Below are positions 28,152-37,977 of a stretch of DNA of 51,057 nucleotides, in pieces. The notes beneath the pieces are model-generated. The model was given only the letters and a program-made list of their open reading frames with translations, was not told the DNA's origin and made no database searches. The position numbers were made by a program, and so were the translations under genes. The DNA is from Gammaproteobacteria bacterium (GTDB lineage Bacteria > Pseudomonadota > Gammaproteobacteria > Steroidobacterales > Rariloculaceae): assembly GCA_022826245.1 (NCBI GenBank), contig JAJDVG010000039.1:1-51057 (forward strand), given 5' to 3'. Every line of letters starts with the position of its first letter. Within the stretch, counting starts at the first letter, position 1.

Positions 28152-28835
28152 TCAGTTGCTGCGCTGCCTGCGCCAGGCGTCCTCGCCGCGCAGATACACG
28201 GGCAGCGCCGCTGTCGCGGCGCAGAACTGCCCGGCCGCGAAATCGCGGCGCGCTCGCGGTAACAGGTCGCGGGCCGTCGGCCGACAGTCAGCGAAAACCG
28301 CCGCAGCCCGGACGAGCGGCGCCTGGAGTTCGGCGGAGTATTCCGCGAAGCCGTCGCCGACGGCGCTCCAGGGCTCGTCCGGCGGGCAGACCAGTTTTGC
28401 CGGGGCGCCCAGCCGCTCGGGGCCGTCGTGCTCGGCCAGCCCGCCTTCGATGTTGAACAGCGCCCAGTAGACCTCGCCCATGCGTGCGTCGACGCACACG
28501 AGCGACCGCTCAGCCCCGTGCTCGCGCCAGGCGCGTTGCGCCGCCGCGGCCAGGCTCGATACCGGGATGACCGGCAAGTCTTTCGACAGCGCGAGACCCT
28601 GAGCGACCGCCGCCCCGAGGCGGATGCCGCTGAACGACCCCGGACCGCGTCCGAACGCGATCGCGTCCAGCGACCCGAGCGCCAGACCGGCCTCGTCCAG
28701 CAGTTCCCCGACCCCGGGCAGCACGCGCTCGGACTGCGCGCGCGGCGTCGCGATCTCGCGTTGCGCGACGCTATCGCCATCGAGCAGCGCGAGCGAACCG
28801 ACGGCGCTCGAAGTCTCTATCGCAAGCAGTTTCAT
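28152..28835 (-). CDS. tsaB: tRNA threonylcarbamoyladenosine biosynthesis protein TsaB
   Basis: 227 aa. Partner of TsaD in forming t6A37 in tRNAs that read ANN codons. It begins MKLLAIETSSAVGSLALLDG and has GRGPGSFSGIRLGAAVAQGLA, both diagnostic for the TsaB branch of the ASKHA fold. The C-terminal part is variable and carries LPVYLRGEDAWR, the usual TsaB end. The ATG overlaps the upstream helicase stop by 4 nt (ATGA), a linkage also found in other gammaproteobacteria. Confidence 0.95.
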   Translation of the reverse strand: MKLLAIETSSAVGSLALLDGDSVAQREIATPRAQSERVLPGVGELLDEAGLALGSLDAIAFGRGPGSFSGIRLGAAVAQGLALSKDLPVIPVSSLAAAAQRAWREHGAERSLVCVDARMGEVYWALFNIEGGLAEHDGPERLGAPAKLVCPPDEPWSAVGDGFAEYSAELQAPLVRAAAVFADCRPTARDLLPRARRDFAAGQFCAATAALPVYLRGEDAWRRQRSN

Positions 28836-30787
28836 TCGGACGGTATTGTGCTTGGTTCGGCTCGCGAAAACAGCGGTTCTGCCGATTCGGCGAGACTGTG
28901 CGCGAATTCGAGCGCGGCGTCGCGGTCCTCCAATACGGGCATCGGCGGCAGCGCATCGAGAAACACGCGGCCGTAGCCGCGGGTTCTGACTCTGGGATCG
29001 CCAAGCACGACGAGGCCGCGGTCATCGAAATCGCGGATCAGCCGGCCCGTACCCTGCTTGAGCCCGAGCACGGCCTCGGGAAGCTGGAATTCGCGAAACG
29101 CATCTCCGCCGTTGCGGCGCACCGCTTCGATCCGCGCCTGGATCAGCGGATCGTTGGGCGCCGCGAAAGGCAGCTTGGCGATCACGACGATGCGCAGTGC
29201 GCGGCCACGCACATCGACGCCCTGCCAGAAGCTGTTCGTGCCGAGCAGCACCGCATTGCCGGCCGCGCGAAACTGTTCGAGCTGCTGGCTGCGCGATCCC
29301 CTGCCCTGAACCAGGACGGGACCCGGAGCCGCGCGTTGCTCGACCCAGTCGCGTGCGGCATTGAGCGCCTGAAAACTCGTAAACAGCAGAAACGCTCCGC
29401 CGTCCGCGGCTTCGATGAGCGGCCAGACATGCTCCATGAGCGCCTCGACATGACTCGGATCACGGGGATCGGGCAAGCGGGGCGGCAGATAGATCCGGCC
29501 GTTCTCCTCGTGGTCGAACGGGCTCGGCAGCGATTCCGCGAGTGCATCCTCGATCCCGACGCGGGCCAGGAAATGCGTGAAGTCCTTGCCGACCGCAAGC
29601 GTTGCCGACGTGAATATCCAGGCCGCTTCCCGCTCGGCGATGCGCTCGGCCATCGCCGGGCCGATGTCGAACGGGGTCCAGTGAGCCGCGAACGACCGGG
29701 CGGTGATTTCGATCCAGCGCAGCCCGTCGTCGGCATCGTCGGCCGTGGCCAGTTCGAGCCTTCGCAACGCTTCCGCGCAGCGCTCGCGGCAGCGGCCAAG
29801 GCCGGCACTGGACGAATCGATCGGCGCGAGCCCCTGACGGGTCTCGGCCAGCGCGTGCCGCAGTTGCGCGAGCGCGGCCACGAACCGTTCGGGCGCCGCT
29901 TCGTGCGCGTAGCGTCCCTGCATGCCGGCCGATTCGCGCCGCGCGGCGATCAGCGCCTTCGACAACGACGCCGCCGCGTCACCGGTCTGTTCGCCGAGAC
30001 CGGCGGCGGTCCCCTCCCCCACGATGTCGCGCAGCAACGATTCGAGTTCGCGGCTGCCGATCGATACCCCGAAGACCCGCTGCGCGATGTCGGGAAACTG
30101 GTGCGCTTCGTCGACGACGATGACGTCCGCATCCGGCAGCAGATCGCCGAATCCCGCTTCCTTGAGGGCGAGGTCGGCGAGCAGCAGATGATGGTTGACG
30201 ACGACGACCTGAGCCGCCTGGGCCCTGCGCCTGGCTTCGGCGACGAAACAGCGCTCGAAAGACTCGCAACGGCTCCCGAGACAATTGTCGACGGTCGATG
30301 TAACGAGGCCGCGCAGCGCGTTGTCCCTGCTCAGCTCGTCGAGTTCGGCCAGGTCGCCGCTCACGCTCGTCCGCGCCCAGTCCGCCAGCATCTCGCGCAT
30401 GTCCGCGGGCAACGCGTCGCGGCCATCCGGACGCGCCGTCTCGAAGCGGTGCCAGCAAAAGTAATTGCTCCGGCCCTTGAGCAACGCGACGTCGACCGGC
30501 CGTCCGAGCACGGCGCCGAGCGCCGGCAGGTCGCGGCCGAACAATTGATCCTGCAGCGTCCGCGTGCCCGTGGAGACGATCGCCCGCCTTCCTGACAGCA
30601 GCACGGGCACGAGATACGCGAACGTCTTGCCGATCCCCGTCCCGGCTTCGAGCGCCGCATGCCGGCCGTCGTCGATCGCTTCTGAGACGAGTTCCGCCAT
30701 CTGCTGTTGCGCCGCCCGAAAGGTGTAGCCGGGCAGGCGGTCCGCAAGGCGGCCGTCCGGGCCGAAAATCTCCATGAGCGACGCCAT
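28832..30787 (-). CDS. yoaA: ATP-dependent DNA helicase, YoaA/DinG type
   Basis: 651 aa. XPD-like superfamily 2 helicase. Q-like lead YTFRAAQQQMAELV, Walker A EAGTGIGKT, the Fe-S cysteines in NYFCWHR and NCLGSRCESFERC, DEAH box VVDEAHQFPD, and the C-terminal motifs FTSFQALNAARD, GTNSFWQGVDV and QGTGRLIRDFDD. Length and cysteine pattern fit YoaA better than the longer DinG of E. coli. Known roles of the family are repair of replication blocks and R-loops. The start could also be Met5. Confidence 0.92.
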   Translation of the reverse strand: MASLMEIFGPDGRLADRLPGYTFRAAQQQMAELVSEAIDDGRHAALEAGTGIGKTFAYLVPVLLSGRRAIVSTGTRTLQDQLFGRDLPALGAVLGRPVDVALLKGRSNYFCWHRFETARPDGRDALPADMREMLADWARTSVSGDLAELDELSRDNALRGLVTSTVDNCLGSRCESFERCFVAEARRRAQAAQVVVVNHHLLLADLALKEAGFGDLLPDADVIVVDEAHQFPDIAQRVFGVSIGSRELESLLRDIVGEGTAAGLGEQTGDAAASLSKALIAARRESAGMQGRYAHEAAPERFVAALAQLRHALAETRQGLAPIDSSSAGLGRCRERCAEALRRLELATADDADDGLRWIEITARSFAAHWTPFDIGPAMAERIAEREAAWIFTSATLAVGKDFTHFLARVGIEDALAESLPSPFDHEENGRIYLPPRLPDPRDPSHVEALMEHVWPLIEAADGGAFLLFTSFQALNAARDWVEQRAAPGPVLVQGRGSRSQQLEQFRAAGNAVLLGTNSFWQGVDVRGRALRIVVIAKLPFAAPNDPLIQARIEAVRRNGGDAFREFQLPEAVLGLKQGTGRLIRDFDDRGLVVLGDPRVRTRGYGRVFLDALPPMPVLEDRDAALEFAHSLAESAEPLFSRAEPSTIPSE

Positions 30788-30918
30788 CGCGCAACTATAG
30801 CCGCTCGCGGGATTCGAAAGGATCGGGGAATCGCCGGTCCCGGCAGGGAATGGATCATGTCACGGCGCTTGTGCGGGTGATTTCGCTCCCGCTGGCAGTA
30901 CCGTGAAGGTATACTCCG

Positions 30919-32694
30919 GTGCTTTCCCACCGCGTGTACGACCTGACCGTGACGACTCAACTAAAACCACTCCAGGAATGGGTCGGCGAAGTCGCCGAGC
31001 TTACGCGGCCCGACAGGATTCACTGGTGCTCCGGCAGCGAGCAGGAATACCGGCAACTCATCGACCAGATGCTCGGCGACGGCACGCTGCTCGAACTCAA
31101 CCAGCAACATTATCCCGGTTGCTATCTGCATCGTTCCGACCCGACCGACGTGGCACGCGTGGAGCATCTGACCTTCGTCTGTACCGAGGACGAGGAAGAT
31201 GCGGGCCCGAACAACAACTGGAAACCGCCCGAAGAGGCGAAACGCATGCTGCAGGACTGCTTCAGCGCCTGCATGCGCGGACGCACGATGTACGTCATCC
31301 CCTATTGCATGGGGCCGCTCGAGTCGCCTTACGCGCGCTGCGGCGTCGAGATCACGGACAGCCCCTACGTCGTCGCCAACATGTACCTGATGACACGGAT
31401 GGGCGACGCGGCGCTCGCGCGCATCGAGCGCGACGGCAATTTCGTCAAGGGCCTGCATTCGACCGGCGAGCTGGATCCGGATCGCCGCTATATCGTGCAT
31501 TTCCCCGAAGAGCTCACGATCATGAGCTACGGTTCGGGCTACGGCGGCAACGCCCTGCTCGGCAAGAAATGCCATGCACTCAGGATCGCAAGCTACCAGG
31601 CCCGCTCGGAAGGCTGGCTTGCAGAGCACATGCTGATCGTCGGCGTCCAGAGTCCCGGGGGGGAAACGCACTATCTGGCCTGCGCGTTTCCGTCGCAGTG
31701 CGGCAAGACCAACCTCGCGATGCTGATCCCTCCGGAGGGCTACGAGGACTGGAAGGTCTGGACGCTCGGCGACGACATCGCCTGGATGCATCTCGACGCC
31801 GCCGGGCAGCTTCGCGCGATCAACCCCGAAGCCGGCTACTTCGGAGTCGTGCCGGGCACGAACCGCAAGACCAATCCCAACGCTTACGACATGATCGAAG
31901 CGGACACCATTTTCACGAACGTTGCGGTCACGGCCGACAACCAGCCCTGGTGGGAAGGCAAGGATACCGGCGAACCCGTGCTCGACTGGGTCGGCAATCC
32001 CTACGATGGCGCCAACGGGCCGGCCGCTCATCCCAACTCGAGGTTCACGGTCTCGGCGAAGCAGAATCCCTGTTACTCGGAACTGGCCGATGCCCCCGAA
32101 GGCGTGCCGATCTCGGCGGTCGTGTTCGGCGGCCGCCGCAGCGAGCTGGCGCCGCTGGTGTTTCAGGCCAGAGACTGGGCGCACGGCGTGCTCGTCGGCG
32201 CGGGCGTCGCGTCGGAAACCACCGCCGCGGCCACGGGACAGGTCGGCGTCGTAAGGCGCGATCCGATGGCGATGAAGCCGTTCTGCGGCTACAACTATGG
32301 CGACTACTGGGCTCACTGGCTCAGTTTCGCGAACCGCTCCGACCGCCTGCCCAAGGTCTTTCACGTCAACTGGTTCAGGCGGGACGGCGACGGCAGGTTC
32401 CTGTGGCCGGGCTTCGGCGAGAACCTGCGGGTTCTGCGCTGGATCATCGACCGCTGCGCGGGCCGGATCGGCGCCGACGAGCGGCCGATCGGCTACCTGC
32501 CGCGTCCGGGCGATCTCGACGTCAACGGTATCGACGTCTCCGATGACACGCTGAACCAACTGTTGAGCGTCGATAGCGGGCAGTGGCGCGACGAAGTCGA
32601 CGAGATCGGCAAATACCTGGCAAGTTTCGGCGACCGGCTGCCGCCTGAACTCGGCACCGAGCACGACAGGATACGCAGGGCGCTCGAAGCCTGA
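30919..32694 (+). CDS. pckG: phosphoenolpyruvate carboxykinase (GTP)
   Basis: 591 aa. It converts oxaloacetate and GTP to PEP, CO2 and GDP for gluconeogenesis, or runs in reverse as an anaplerotic step. The GTP-type signature is clear: P-loop ACAFPSQCGKTN at 254-265 with the reactive Cys261, TIMSYGSGYGGNALLGKKC, GDDIAWM, and FGGRRSELAPLV. The frame gives a GTG start at 30919; an internal GTG at 30949 (TTQLKPL) is equally plausible. TATACT at 30910-30915 looks like a -10 box but lacks a good -35. It is divergent from the helicase gene. Confidence 0.95.
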   Translation: MLSHRVYDLTVTTQLKPLQEWVGEVAELTRPDRIHWCSGSEQEYRQLIDQMLGDGTLLELNQQHYPGCYLHRSDPTDVARVEHLTFVCTEDEEDAGPNNNWKPPEEAKRMLQDCFSACMRGRTMYVIPYCMGPLESPYARCGVEITDSPYVVANMYLMTRMGDAALARIERDGNFVKGLHSTGELDPDRRYIVHFPEELTIMSYGSGYGGNALLGKKCHALRIASYQARSEGWLAEHMLIVGVQSPGGETHYLACAFPSQCGKTNLAMLIPPEGYEDWKVWTLGDDIAWMHLDAAGQLRAINPEAGYFGVVPGTNRKTNPNAYDMIEADTIFTNVAVTADNQPWWEGKDTGEPVLDWVGNPYDGANGPAAHPNSRFTVSAKQNPCYSELADAPEGVPISAVVFGGRRSELAPLVFQARDWAHGVLVGAGVASETTAAATGQVGVVRRDPMAMKPFCGYNYGDYWAHWLSFANRSDRLPKVFHVNWFRRDGDGRFLWPGFGENLRVLRWIIDRCAGRIGADERPIGYLPRPGDLDVNGIDVSDDTLNQLLSVDSGQWRDEVDEIGKYLASFGDRLPPELGTEHDRIRRALEA

Positions 32695-32720
32695 CCGGAG
32701 CGCGATCCGGTTCGCCGCCT

Positions 32721-33749
32721 TCAGCGACCTTCCATCTGCCGCGCAGCGATGTCGGCGAATTCGTTCGACCGGGCGGCGGGTGCCGCGTGCCCTGCGCGCC
32801 GTGCAGCGAGCAGGCGCCGGAACTCCCGCAAACCCGACTGACCCTCGGGCAATTCTCCAAGCCCGCGCCGCCACCGGCGCGCGCCCGGCTGGTGCGCATA
32901 CAGACCCATGAGGTGGCGCGTCATGAGTTTCAGGCGCGTGCCCCCTGCAAGCTCCGACTCGACGTGCTCGGCGTAGGCTTCGGCGATGTCGTCGCGGGAT
33001 TCGGGCATTCCGGCTGCGAAGATCCTGGCGTCGAGTTCGGCCATGAGCATCGGCTCGGCATAGGCCGTTCTGCCGAGCATGATGCCGTCGACGTATGCAA
33101 GTTCGTTCAGCGCTGTCCGCACCGTGTCGAGTCCCCCGTTCAGGACGACCTCGAGATCCGGAAAGTCGGCTTTGAGCCGATGCACGCGCGAATAGTCGAG
33201 CGGCGGGATTTCCCTGTTCTGTTTCGGACTGAGTCCCTTGAGCCACGCCTTGCGCGCGTGCACGAACAGCGCGGTACAGCCGGCGTCAACGACCTGCCGG
33301 ACGAATGCATGCAGGAACTCGTAGTCGTCGCGTTCGTCGACGCCGATACGGCACTTCACGGTCACCGGCAAGCGTACCGCGCCGCGCATGGCTTCGACGC
33401 AGCTCGCCACGAGCGCGGGCTCGAGCATGAGCGCCACGCCGAAGCGGGCCGACTGGACGCGCGGACTCGGGCAGCCGACGTTCAGGTTGATCTCGTCGTA
33501 ACCCGCCGCTTCACCGAGCCGCGCCGCGGCCGCAAGCTGGCCGGGATCGCATCCGCCGAGTTGCAGGCCGACGGGATGTTCGCAGGGATCGAAGCGCAGA
33601 AACCGTTCCGCGTCGCCGTGCAGGAGCGCGCCGGTGGTGATCATTTCCGTGTAGACCCAGGCGTGCGGCGCGATCAAGCGCATGAGGTAGCGGCAATGCC
33701 GGTCCGTACGCTCCATCATCGGGGCGACGCAGAGCTTGTGAGGCGTCAC
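32721..33749 (-). CDS. dusA: tRNA-dihydrouridine(20/20a) synthase
   Basis: 342 aa. FMN enzyme reducing uridine in the D-loop of tRNA. The TIM barrel begins LCVAPMMERTDRHCRYLMR; substrate and active-site parts are LNVGCPSPRVQ (catalytic Cys), VKCRIGVDERDDYEFL, FVHARKAWLKGLSPKQNRE and VVLNGGLDT. These are DusA-type rather than DusB/C-type. The GTG start overlaps the stop of the upstream ligase (GTGA). It is the last gene of a three-gene minus-strand operon and converges on pckG. Confidence 0.95.
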   Translation of the reverse strand: MTPHKLCVAPMMERTDRHCRYLMRLIAPHAWVYTEMITTGALLHGDAERFLRFDPCEHPVGLQLGGCDPGQLAAAARLGEAAGYDEINLNVGCPSPRVQSARFGVALMLEPALVASCVEAMRGAVRLPVTVKCRIGVDERDDYEFLHAFVRQVVDAGCTALFVHARKAWLKGLSPKQNREIPPLDYSRVHRLKADFPDLEVVLNGGLDTVRTALNELAYVDGIMLGRTAYAEPMLMAELDARIFAAGMPESRDDIAEAYAEHVESELAGGTRLKLMTRHLMGLYAHQPGARRWRRGLGELPEGQSGLREFRRLLAARRAGHAAPAARSNEFADIAARQMEGR

Positions 33750-34885
33750 GGCGCCACGCCCCTGGCGGTTTCCACGATGAGGTGGTCGACGACGGCACGA
33801 TAGGCCTCGTCGCTCGACGCGCCGTCAGCGAGCGCCTGCCCGTGCACTTCGAGTTGCCGGTGCGCGCTCGTGCCGCGCGCGAGTATCGTCCGCGTGTGTT
33901 CGACCTGGCTCACGCATCCGAGTGCCTCGGCATCTTCCCGTATCAGATCGAGCATTTCCTCGAGCAGTTGCGCGAACGGAATGACCTGGCCGCGGCCGAG
34001 GTCTATGAGCCCGCGGTCGAAACTGTAGCGCATCGCACGCCAGCGGTTTTCGCCGATCAGCATGGGCGAGTATTCCCGCCAACGCTGGTTGTTCAGGCGC
34101 AGCCGGTAATGCAGGCGCAGGATGCAGCACACCATCGCCGTGAGACACAGCGCGTCTTCGATGTCGGTGCACACGTCCATGATGCGCGTCTCGAGCGTCG
34201 GGTAGCGGGCGCTCGGACGGATGTCCCACCAGATCTTCGTCGCGTCCTCGATCAGACCGGCGTCCACCATCACCTTGACGAAGCGCTGGAACTCGGCGTA
34301 ACTCGAGAAACGCTCGGGGATGCCGGTTCTCGGCAGGTTGTCGAAAACGGTCAGGCGATAGGACTTGAGTCCCGTGTCCTTGCCTTCCCAGAACGGCGAC
34401 GAGCACGACATCGCGAGCAGATGCGGCAGGAAATAGCTCGCCTGGTTGAGCAGGTCGATGCGCAGTTCGTCGTCGTCGATACCGACATGGACATGCATGC
34501 CGCAGATCAGCAAGCGCTGGGCCGTGGCCTGCAGTTCCTCCGACAGCGCGTCGTAGCGCGAACGCTCGGTGTGCTGCTGAAGGGCCCAGTCCGCGAACGG
34601 ATGCGTCGATGCCGCGATCGGCGCGAGCCCGTGCCGGTCCGCCACCTCGATCACGGACTTGCGCAGCAAGCGCAGCGCAGCCGCGACTTCGTCCATGTTC
34701 GTGCACACGCGCGTGCCGATCTCGATCTGCGACTTGAGAAACTCGGGCGTAACCTGCTGGCCTCCCGCGAGCTCCGTGCACTGCTCGAGCATCGTGCCGG
34801 GCATCCTCGCCACGAGATCCCGGCTCTCGCGGTCAACTAGCATGTACTCCTCTTCGACCCCGATCGTGAAGGACGGCTCGTTCAT
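33746..34885 (-). CDS. ybdK: YbdK-type carboxylate-amine ligase (glutamate-cysteine ligase 2 family)
   Basis: 379 aa. Family enzymes have the glutamine-synthetase-like fold and weak gamma-glutamylcysteine ligase activity; the true substrate is often unknown. FTIGVEEEYMLVD at the N-terminus is the family's opening metal/ATP motif; ICGMHVHVGI, WWDIRPSARYPTLETRIMDVCT and NRWRAMRYSFDRGLIDL are the other conserved blocks. It is sandwiched, with 4-nt overlaps on both sides, between an N-formylglutamate amidohydrolase and dusA, hinting at a role with an acylated glutamate or amino acid rather than bulk glutathione. Confidence 0.9.
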   Translation of the reverse strand: MNEPSFTIGVEEEYMLVDRESRDLVARMPGTMLEQCTELAGGQQVTPEFLKSQIEIGTRVCTNMDEVAAALRLLRKSVIEVADRHGLAPIAASTHPFADWALQQHTERSRYDALSEELQATAQRLLICGMHVHVGIDDDELRIDLLNQASYFLPHLLAMSCSSPFWEGKDTGLKSYRLTVFDNLPRTGIPERFSSYAEFQRFVKVMVDAGLIEDATKIWWDIRPSARYPTLETRIMDVCTDIEDALCLTAMVCCILRLHYRLRLNNQRWREYSPMLIGENRWRAMRYSFDRGLIDLGRGQVIPFAQLLEEMLDLIREDAEALGCVSQVEHTRTILARGTSAHRQLEVHGQALADGASSDEAYRAVVDHLIVETARGVAP

Positions 34886-35754
34886 GCGCCCGGCTCCCCG
34901 GCAAGCAGTCCGGTGCGGCGGCGCTCGACAGGCAGTTGCCTGTCGGACGGCGCGCCGGCCGCCGCCGTCAGTCGAGTGTAGAGCGCATCCTGCTCGAGCA
35001 GGGGCCGAAGCGCATCCGCGAGCCGCGACGCCCAGCGCTCCTGGCCGATCTCGTCGCGCACGAGGTCCTGGCGTATCTCAATCCCCGTGTGGGCGATGCC
35101 GAGCGGCTCCGCGTGATGATCGATCGTGAAATCGGCCGGATGACGGCCCGAATAGGGTTCGTTATCGGCCACGACGATGTCCCGGCCTGCCCTCAGCGCA
35201 CGCATCAGGGGCAGCGGCAGCCGTGGGTCCGTGTCCCAGAGCACGCCGATGTGACAGGGCCGCTCGACGCCGTTCGAGCGCGGCGTGAAACTGTGGATGG
35301 CAATGAACACCGGGGTCTGCTCGGCAGTGGTATCGGCATCGATGAGCTGCCTGACCGTGCGGTGATACGGATGATAGATTTCGCGCGCCCGTGCCCCTCT
35401 GGCCTGCATGCCGAGCCCGATGTTGCCCGGCACGAGCACGCCGTCGCTGATCTCGGGAAAGGCGCCTGCATCGTGCAAGGCCCGGTTCAGGTCGACGACG
35501 AGACGCGAATAGCCGGCAAGCACCGCGTTCGCCCCGAACCAGCGCGCCAGCCGCCGCGCCACGGCCGCCGCGCCGATGTCCCAGCCGATGTGGTCCTCAA
35601 GATGATGGTCCGCCAGACCCAGCCGGTCGAGCGAACGCGGCACGCGGTTCGAGGCGTGGTCGCAGACAAAGATGATCGGCCGCGAACCCGATCCCTCGAT
35701 CAGTTCGCAGGCCGGCGCTTCGTCGTCGGCGAGAAGCAAGGGGGCGTGCTGCAT
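34882..35754 (-). CDS. N-formylglutamate amidohydrolase family protein
   Basis: 290 aa. The family hydrolyses N-formyl-L-glutamate in histidine breakdown, but many members outside hut clusters are uncharacterised. Zinc-peptidase-like fold motifs seen are FVCDHASNRVP, DHIGWDIGAAAVA, RLVVDLNR, AIHSFTP and IEIRQDLV. No hut genes lie nearby. I took the ATG at 35754; the frame reaches a TTG 15 codons earlier, and no strong ribosome binding site marks either. It is the first gene of the operon with the YbdK-type ligase and dusA. Confidence 0.88.
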   Translation of the reverse strand: MQHAPLLLADDEAPACELIEGSGSRPIIFVCDHASNRVPRSLDRLGLADHHLEDHIGWDIGAAAVARRLARWFGANAVLAGYSRLVVDLNRALHDAGAFPEISDGVLVPGNIGLGMQARGARAREIYHPYHRTVRQLIDADTTAEQTPVFIAIHSFTPRSNGVERPCHIGVLWDTDPRLPLPLMRALRAGRDIVVADNEPYSGRHPADFTIDHHAEPLGIAHTGIEIRQDLVRDEIGQERWASRLADALRPLLEQDALYTRLTAAAGAPSDRQLPVERRRTGLLAGEPGA

Positions 35755-35894
35755 CCCGAAGTCTTGATGTAGTTCGAAGGGCCGCAGATTTTGACACAAT
35801 CGGCCGGGAGCTTCTCCGGATGCGGCTACGAGACGCGCACGGCGTGGCCGTATCGGCAGGTCGACAGTGTACCTGCAAGCCGACGCGACGGTAG

Positions 35895-37055
35895 CTACCG
35901 GTAGAACGCCGCAACGCTCGAGACGACGTATTCGATCTGCTCGCTGCCGAGCTCCGGATAGATCGGCAGCGCCAGAGATTCGGCCGCTGCGCGGCGTGCG
36001 TTCGGGAAGTCGCCGGCGGCGTGGCCCAGGTTCGCGAAACAGGCCTGCTCGTGCAGCGCCAGCGGGTAGTAGATTTCCGTGCGGATCTCCTGCTCGGCCA
36101 GGTACGAACGCAGCTCGTCGCGGCGCTCGGCGCGAATCACGTACTGGTTGAAGATGTGGCGGCCGCCGTGCGCGGGCGGCGGCGTCACGAATTCGGGGAT
36201 CTGCGCATCGTCGAACAAGCGGCCGTAGCGCGCGGCGTTGTCCTGACGGGACCGCGTCCAGCGATCGAGATGGTTGAGCTTGACCAGCAGGATTGCGGCC
36301 TGCAGCGCATCGAGCCGGAAATTCCCGCCGACCTCGTCATGCAGGTACTTCGTATGGCCTCCGTGGACGCGAAGCTTGCGGATGCGCTCGGCGAGCTCCG
36401 TATCGTTGACGACGCACATGCCGGCATCGCCGAACGCGCCGAGATTCTTGGTCGGGAAGAAAGAAAAACAGCCGATATCGCCGACTCCTCCCGCCCGGCG
36501 CCCGTCGCCGAGTTCAGCGCCGATCGCCTGGGCGGCGTCCTCGACGACGGGCAGACCGTAACGCCCGGCGATGTCGAGCAGCGCATCCATGTCCGCCATT
36601 TGACCGAAGAGATGCACCGGGAGAATTGCCTTGACCTGTCCCCCAGTACGCTTGTTGATGACGTCCGCGCCGACCCGCTCGCATTGCCCGCTCAGACAGC
36701 ACGCGACGGCCGACGGCGCAAGGTTGAAGGTCGCCTCGTCGATATCGCAGAACAACGGCCGTGCGCCGAGCCTGGCGATCGTTCCGGCCGTTGCGAAGAA
36801 CGTGTACGGCGTGGTGACGACCTCATCGCCCGGCCCGACGTCGAGCGCCATGAGCGCGACGAGCAGAGCGTCCGTACCCGACGATAGGCCGATCGCGTAG
36901 TCCGCCCGCGAGTACTCGGCGATCCGCCGTTCGAATTCCTCGACCCTGGGTCCGAGCACGAAATACTGACTGCTGCAGACCTCGCGGATCGCTTTCTCGA
37001 CCTCGTCCCTGATCTGCGCGTATTGCGCCTTGAGATCGATCAACGGTACCCGCAT
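35895..37055 (-). CDS. DegT/DnrJ/EryC1/StrS family sugar aminotransferase
   Basis: 386 aa. PLP-dependent aminotransferase that usually aminates a nucleotide-linked keto-sugar for surface polysaccharide. Family blocks: VPLIDLKAQYAQI, SGTDALLVALMAL, TTPYTFFATAGTI, VEDAAQAIGA, the Schiff-base Lys in SFFPTKNLGAFGDAGM, VGGNFRLDALQAAIL and HIFNQYVIRAERRDEL. This pattern resembles WbpE/PglE-type enzymes. No other sugar-nucleotide or glycan gene is visible within 8 kb, so the substrate cannot be read from context. mobA lies 19 nt upstream in the same direction. Confidence 0.93.
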   Translation of the reverse strand: MRVPLIDLKAQYAQIRDEVEKAIREVCSSQYFVLGPRVEEFERRIAEYSRADYAIGLSSGTDALLVALMALDVGPGDEVVTTPYTFFATAGTIARLGARPLFCDIDEATFNLAPSAVACCLSGQCERVGADVINKRTGGQVKAILPVHLFGQMADMDALLDIAGRYGLPVVEDAAQAIGAELGDGRRAGGVGDIGCFSFFPTKNLGAFGDAGMCVVNDTELAERIRKLRVHGGHTKYLHDEVGGNFRLDALQAAILLVKLNHLDRWTRSRQDNAARYGRLFDDAQIPEFVTPPPAHGGRHIFNQYVIRAERRDELRSYLAEQEIRTEIYYPLALHEQACFANLGHAAGDFPNARRAAAESLALPIYPELGSEQIEYVVSSVAAFYR

Positions 37056-37074
37056 GGTTCGGCAACCCTTGTGT

Positions 37075-37743
37075 TCAACGGCCTTGCGGGACGCTGCCGC
37101 CCCCGAGCGCGGCGCTAATCCGAGCGTGGTCTTCAGGCGTATTGACGCTCGCCAGCTTCGATGCGTCCGGCGGCTCGACGCAGCAGATCCGGGACTCCTC
37201 GAGCAGGCCGCGCAGCGAGCGATTTCCGTTTCGCGCGCGGCTCAACAGGGCGTCGTGGGCATGCGGTTCCCAGATCGCGCACAGCGGCTCGGGCTTGCCG
37301 TCGCGGCCGCGAAAGGCCGTTGCGATCGCGCCCGGGTCGCGCTCATCCATGAGCTCCCGCAGCATCGAATCGTCGACGAACGGCATGTCGGTCGCGAGCA
37401 CGAGCCACGCGATACCGTCATATCGCGCCCAGGCTGCCAACAGGCCGGCAGCCGGACCCTTGGCAGACTGGTCCTCGTCGACGATGGACGGAAGTTGCAA
37501 ATAGGGCTCGGCAGTGGCCTGCCCCGGACGGACCGACACGAAGGCGCGCAGGCAGACGGCGTCGAGCATGCACCACGCCCGTATTGCTTGCGGTTCCCCA
37601 ACGTACGCAAGCTGTCCCTTGTCCAGCCCCATTCTGCGGCTCTCCCCTCCGGCAAGCACCAGCCCCCACAACGGCGGCGGGGACTCGTCGTTACCGAAGC
37701 TGCTCACGCGTCCGATCCATTCGCAGCGGAGAACGTGCGGCAC
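37075..37743 (-). CDS. mobA: molybdenum cofactor guanylyltransferase MobA
   Basis: 222 aa. It links GMP to molybdopterin for the bis-MGD cofactor. The nucleotidyltransferase motif GLVLAGGESRRMGLDKGQL is at about 27-45, then DMPFVD for metal binding, and PEPLCAIWEPHA. The 26 residues before the motif are long for MobA, so translation may start further in, but no better start codon stands out. No other molybdopterin gene is in the window. Its relation to the following aminotransferase is probably only positional. Confidence 0.88.
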   Translation of the reverse strand: MPHVLRCEWIGRVSSFGNDESPPPLWGLVLAGGESRRMGLDKGQLAYVGEPQAIRAWCMLDAVCLRAFVSVRPGQATAEPYLQLPSIVDEDQSAKGPAAGLLAAWARYDGIAWLVLATDMPFVDDSMLRELMDERDPGAIATAFRGRDGKPEPLCAIWEPHAHDALLSRARNGNRSLRGLLEESRICCVEPPDASKLASVNTPEDHARISAALGGGSVPQGR

Positions 37744-37977
37744 GTGTCGCCGGATATGTTCTTGTTGCCGTCGGTGACCCTACATGGATTCACGATCGAC
37801 TCCGGAAACCGCCTGGCACGACGACTTGAGCGTTCGAACTCCGGACGTGTTGACCGGGCAGTTTGAATTCGGTCAGGTTCTCGATTCGTGCTGCCATCCC
37901 CTCGCCTCGCGGAGCTTGTTGCTGCCGAGTCCGTATTCTAGGCTTGTCGGCCGTCGTTGCGACATCTCGCGAAGTAG

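Noticed and set aside
30961..33246. 761-codon minus-strand frame across pckG and dusA
   Set aside because: It crosses two well supported genes in another frame or strand and has no protein-like motifs.
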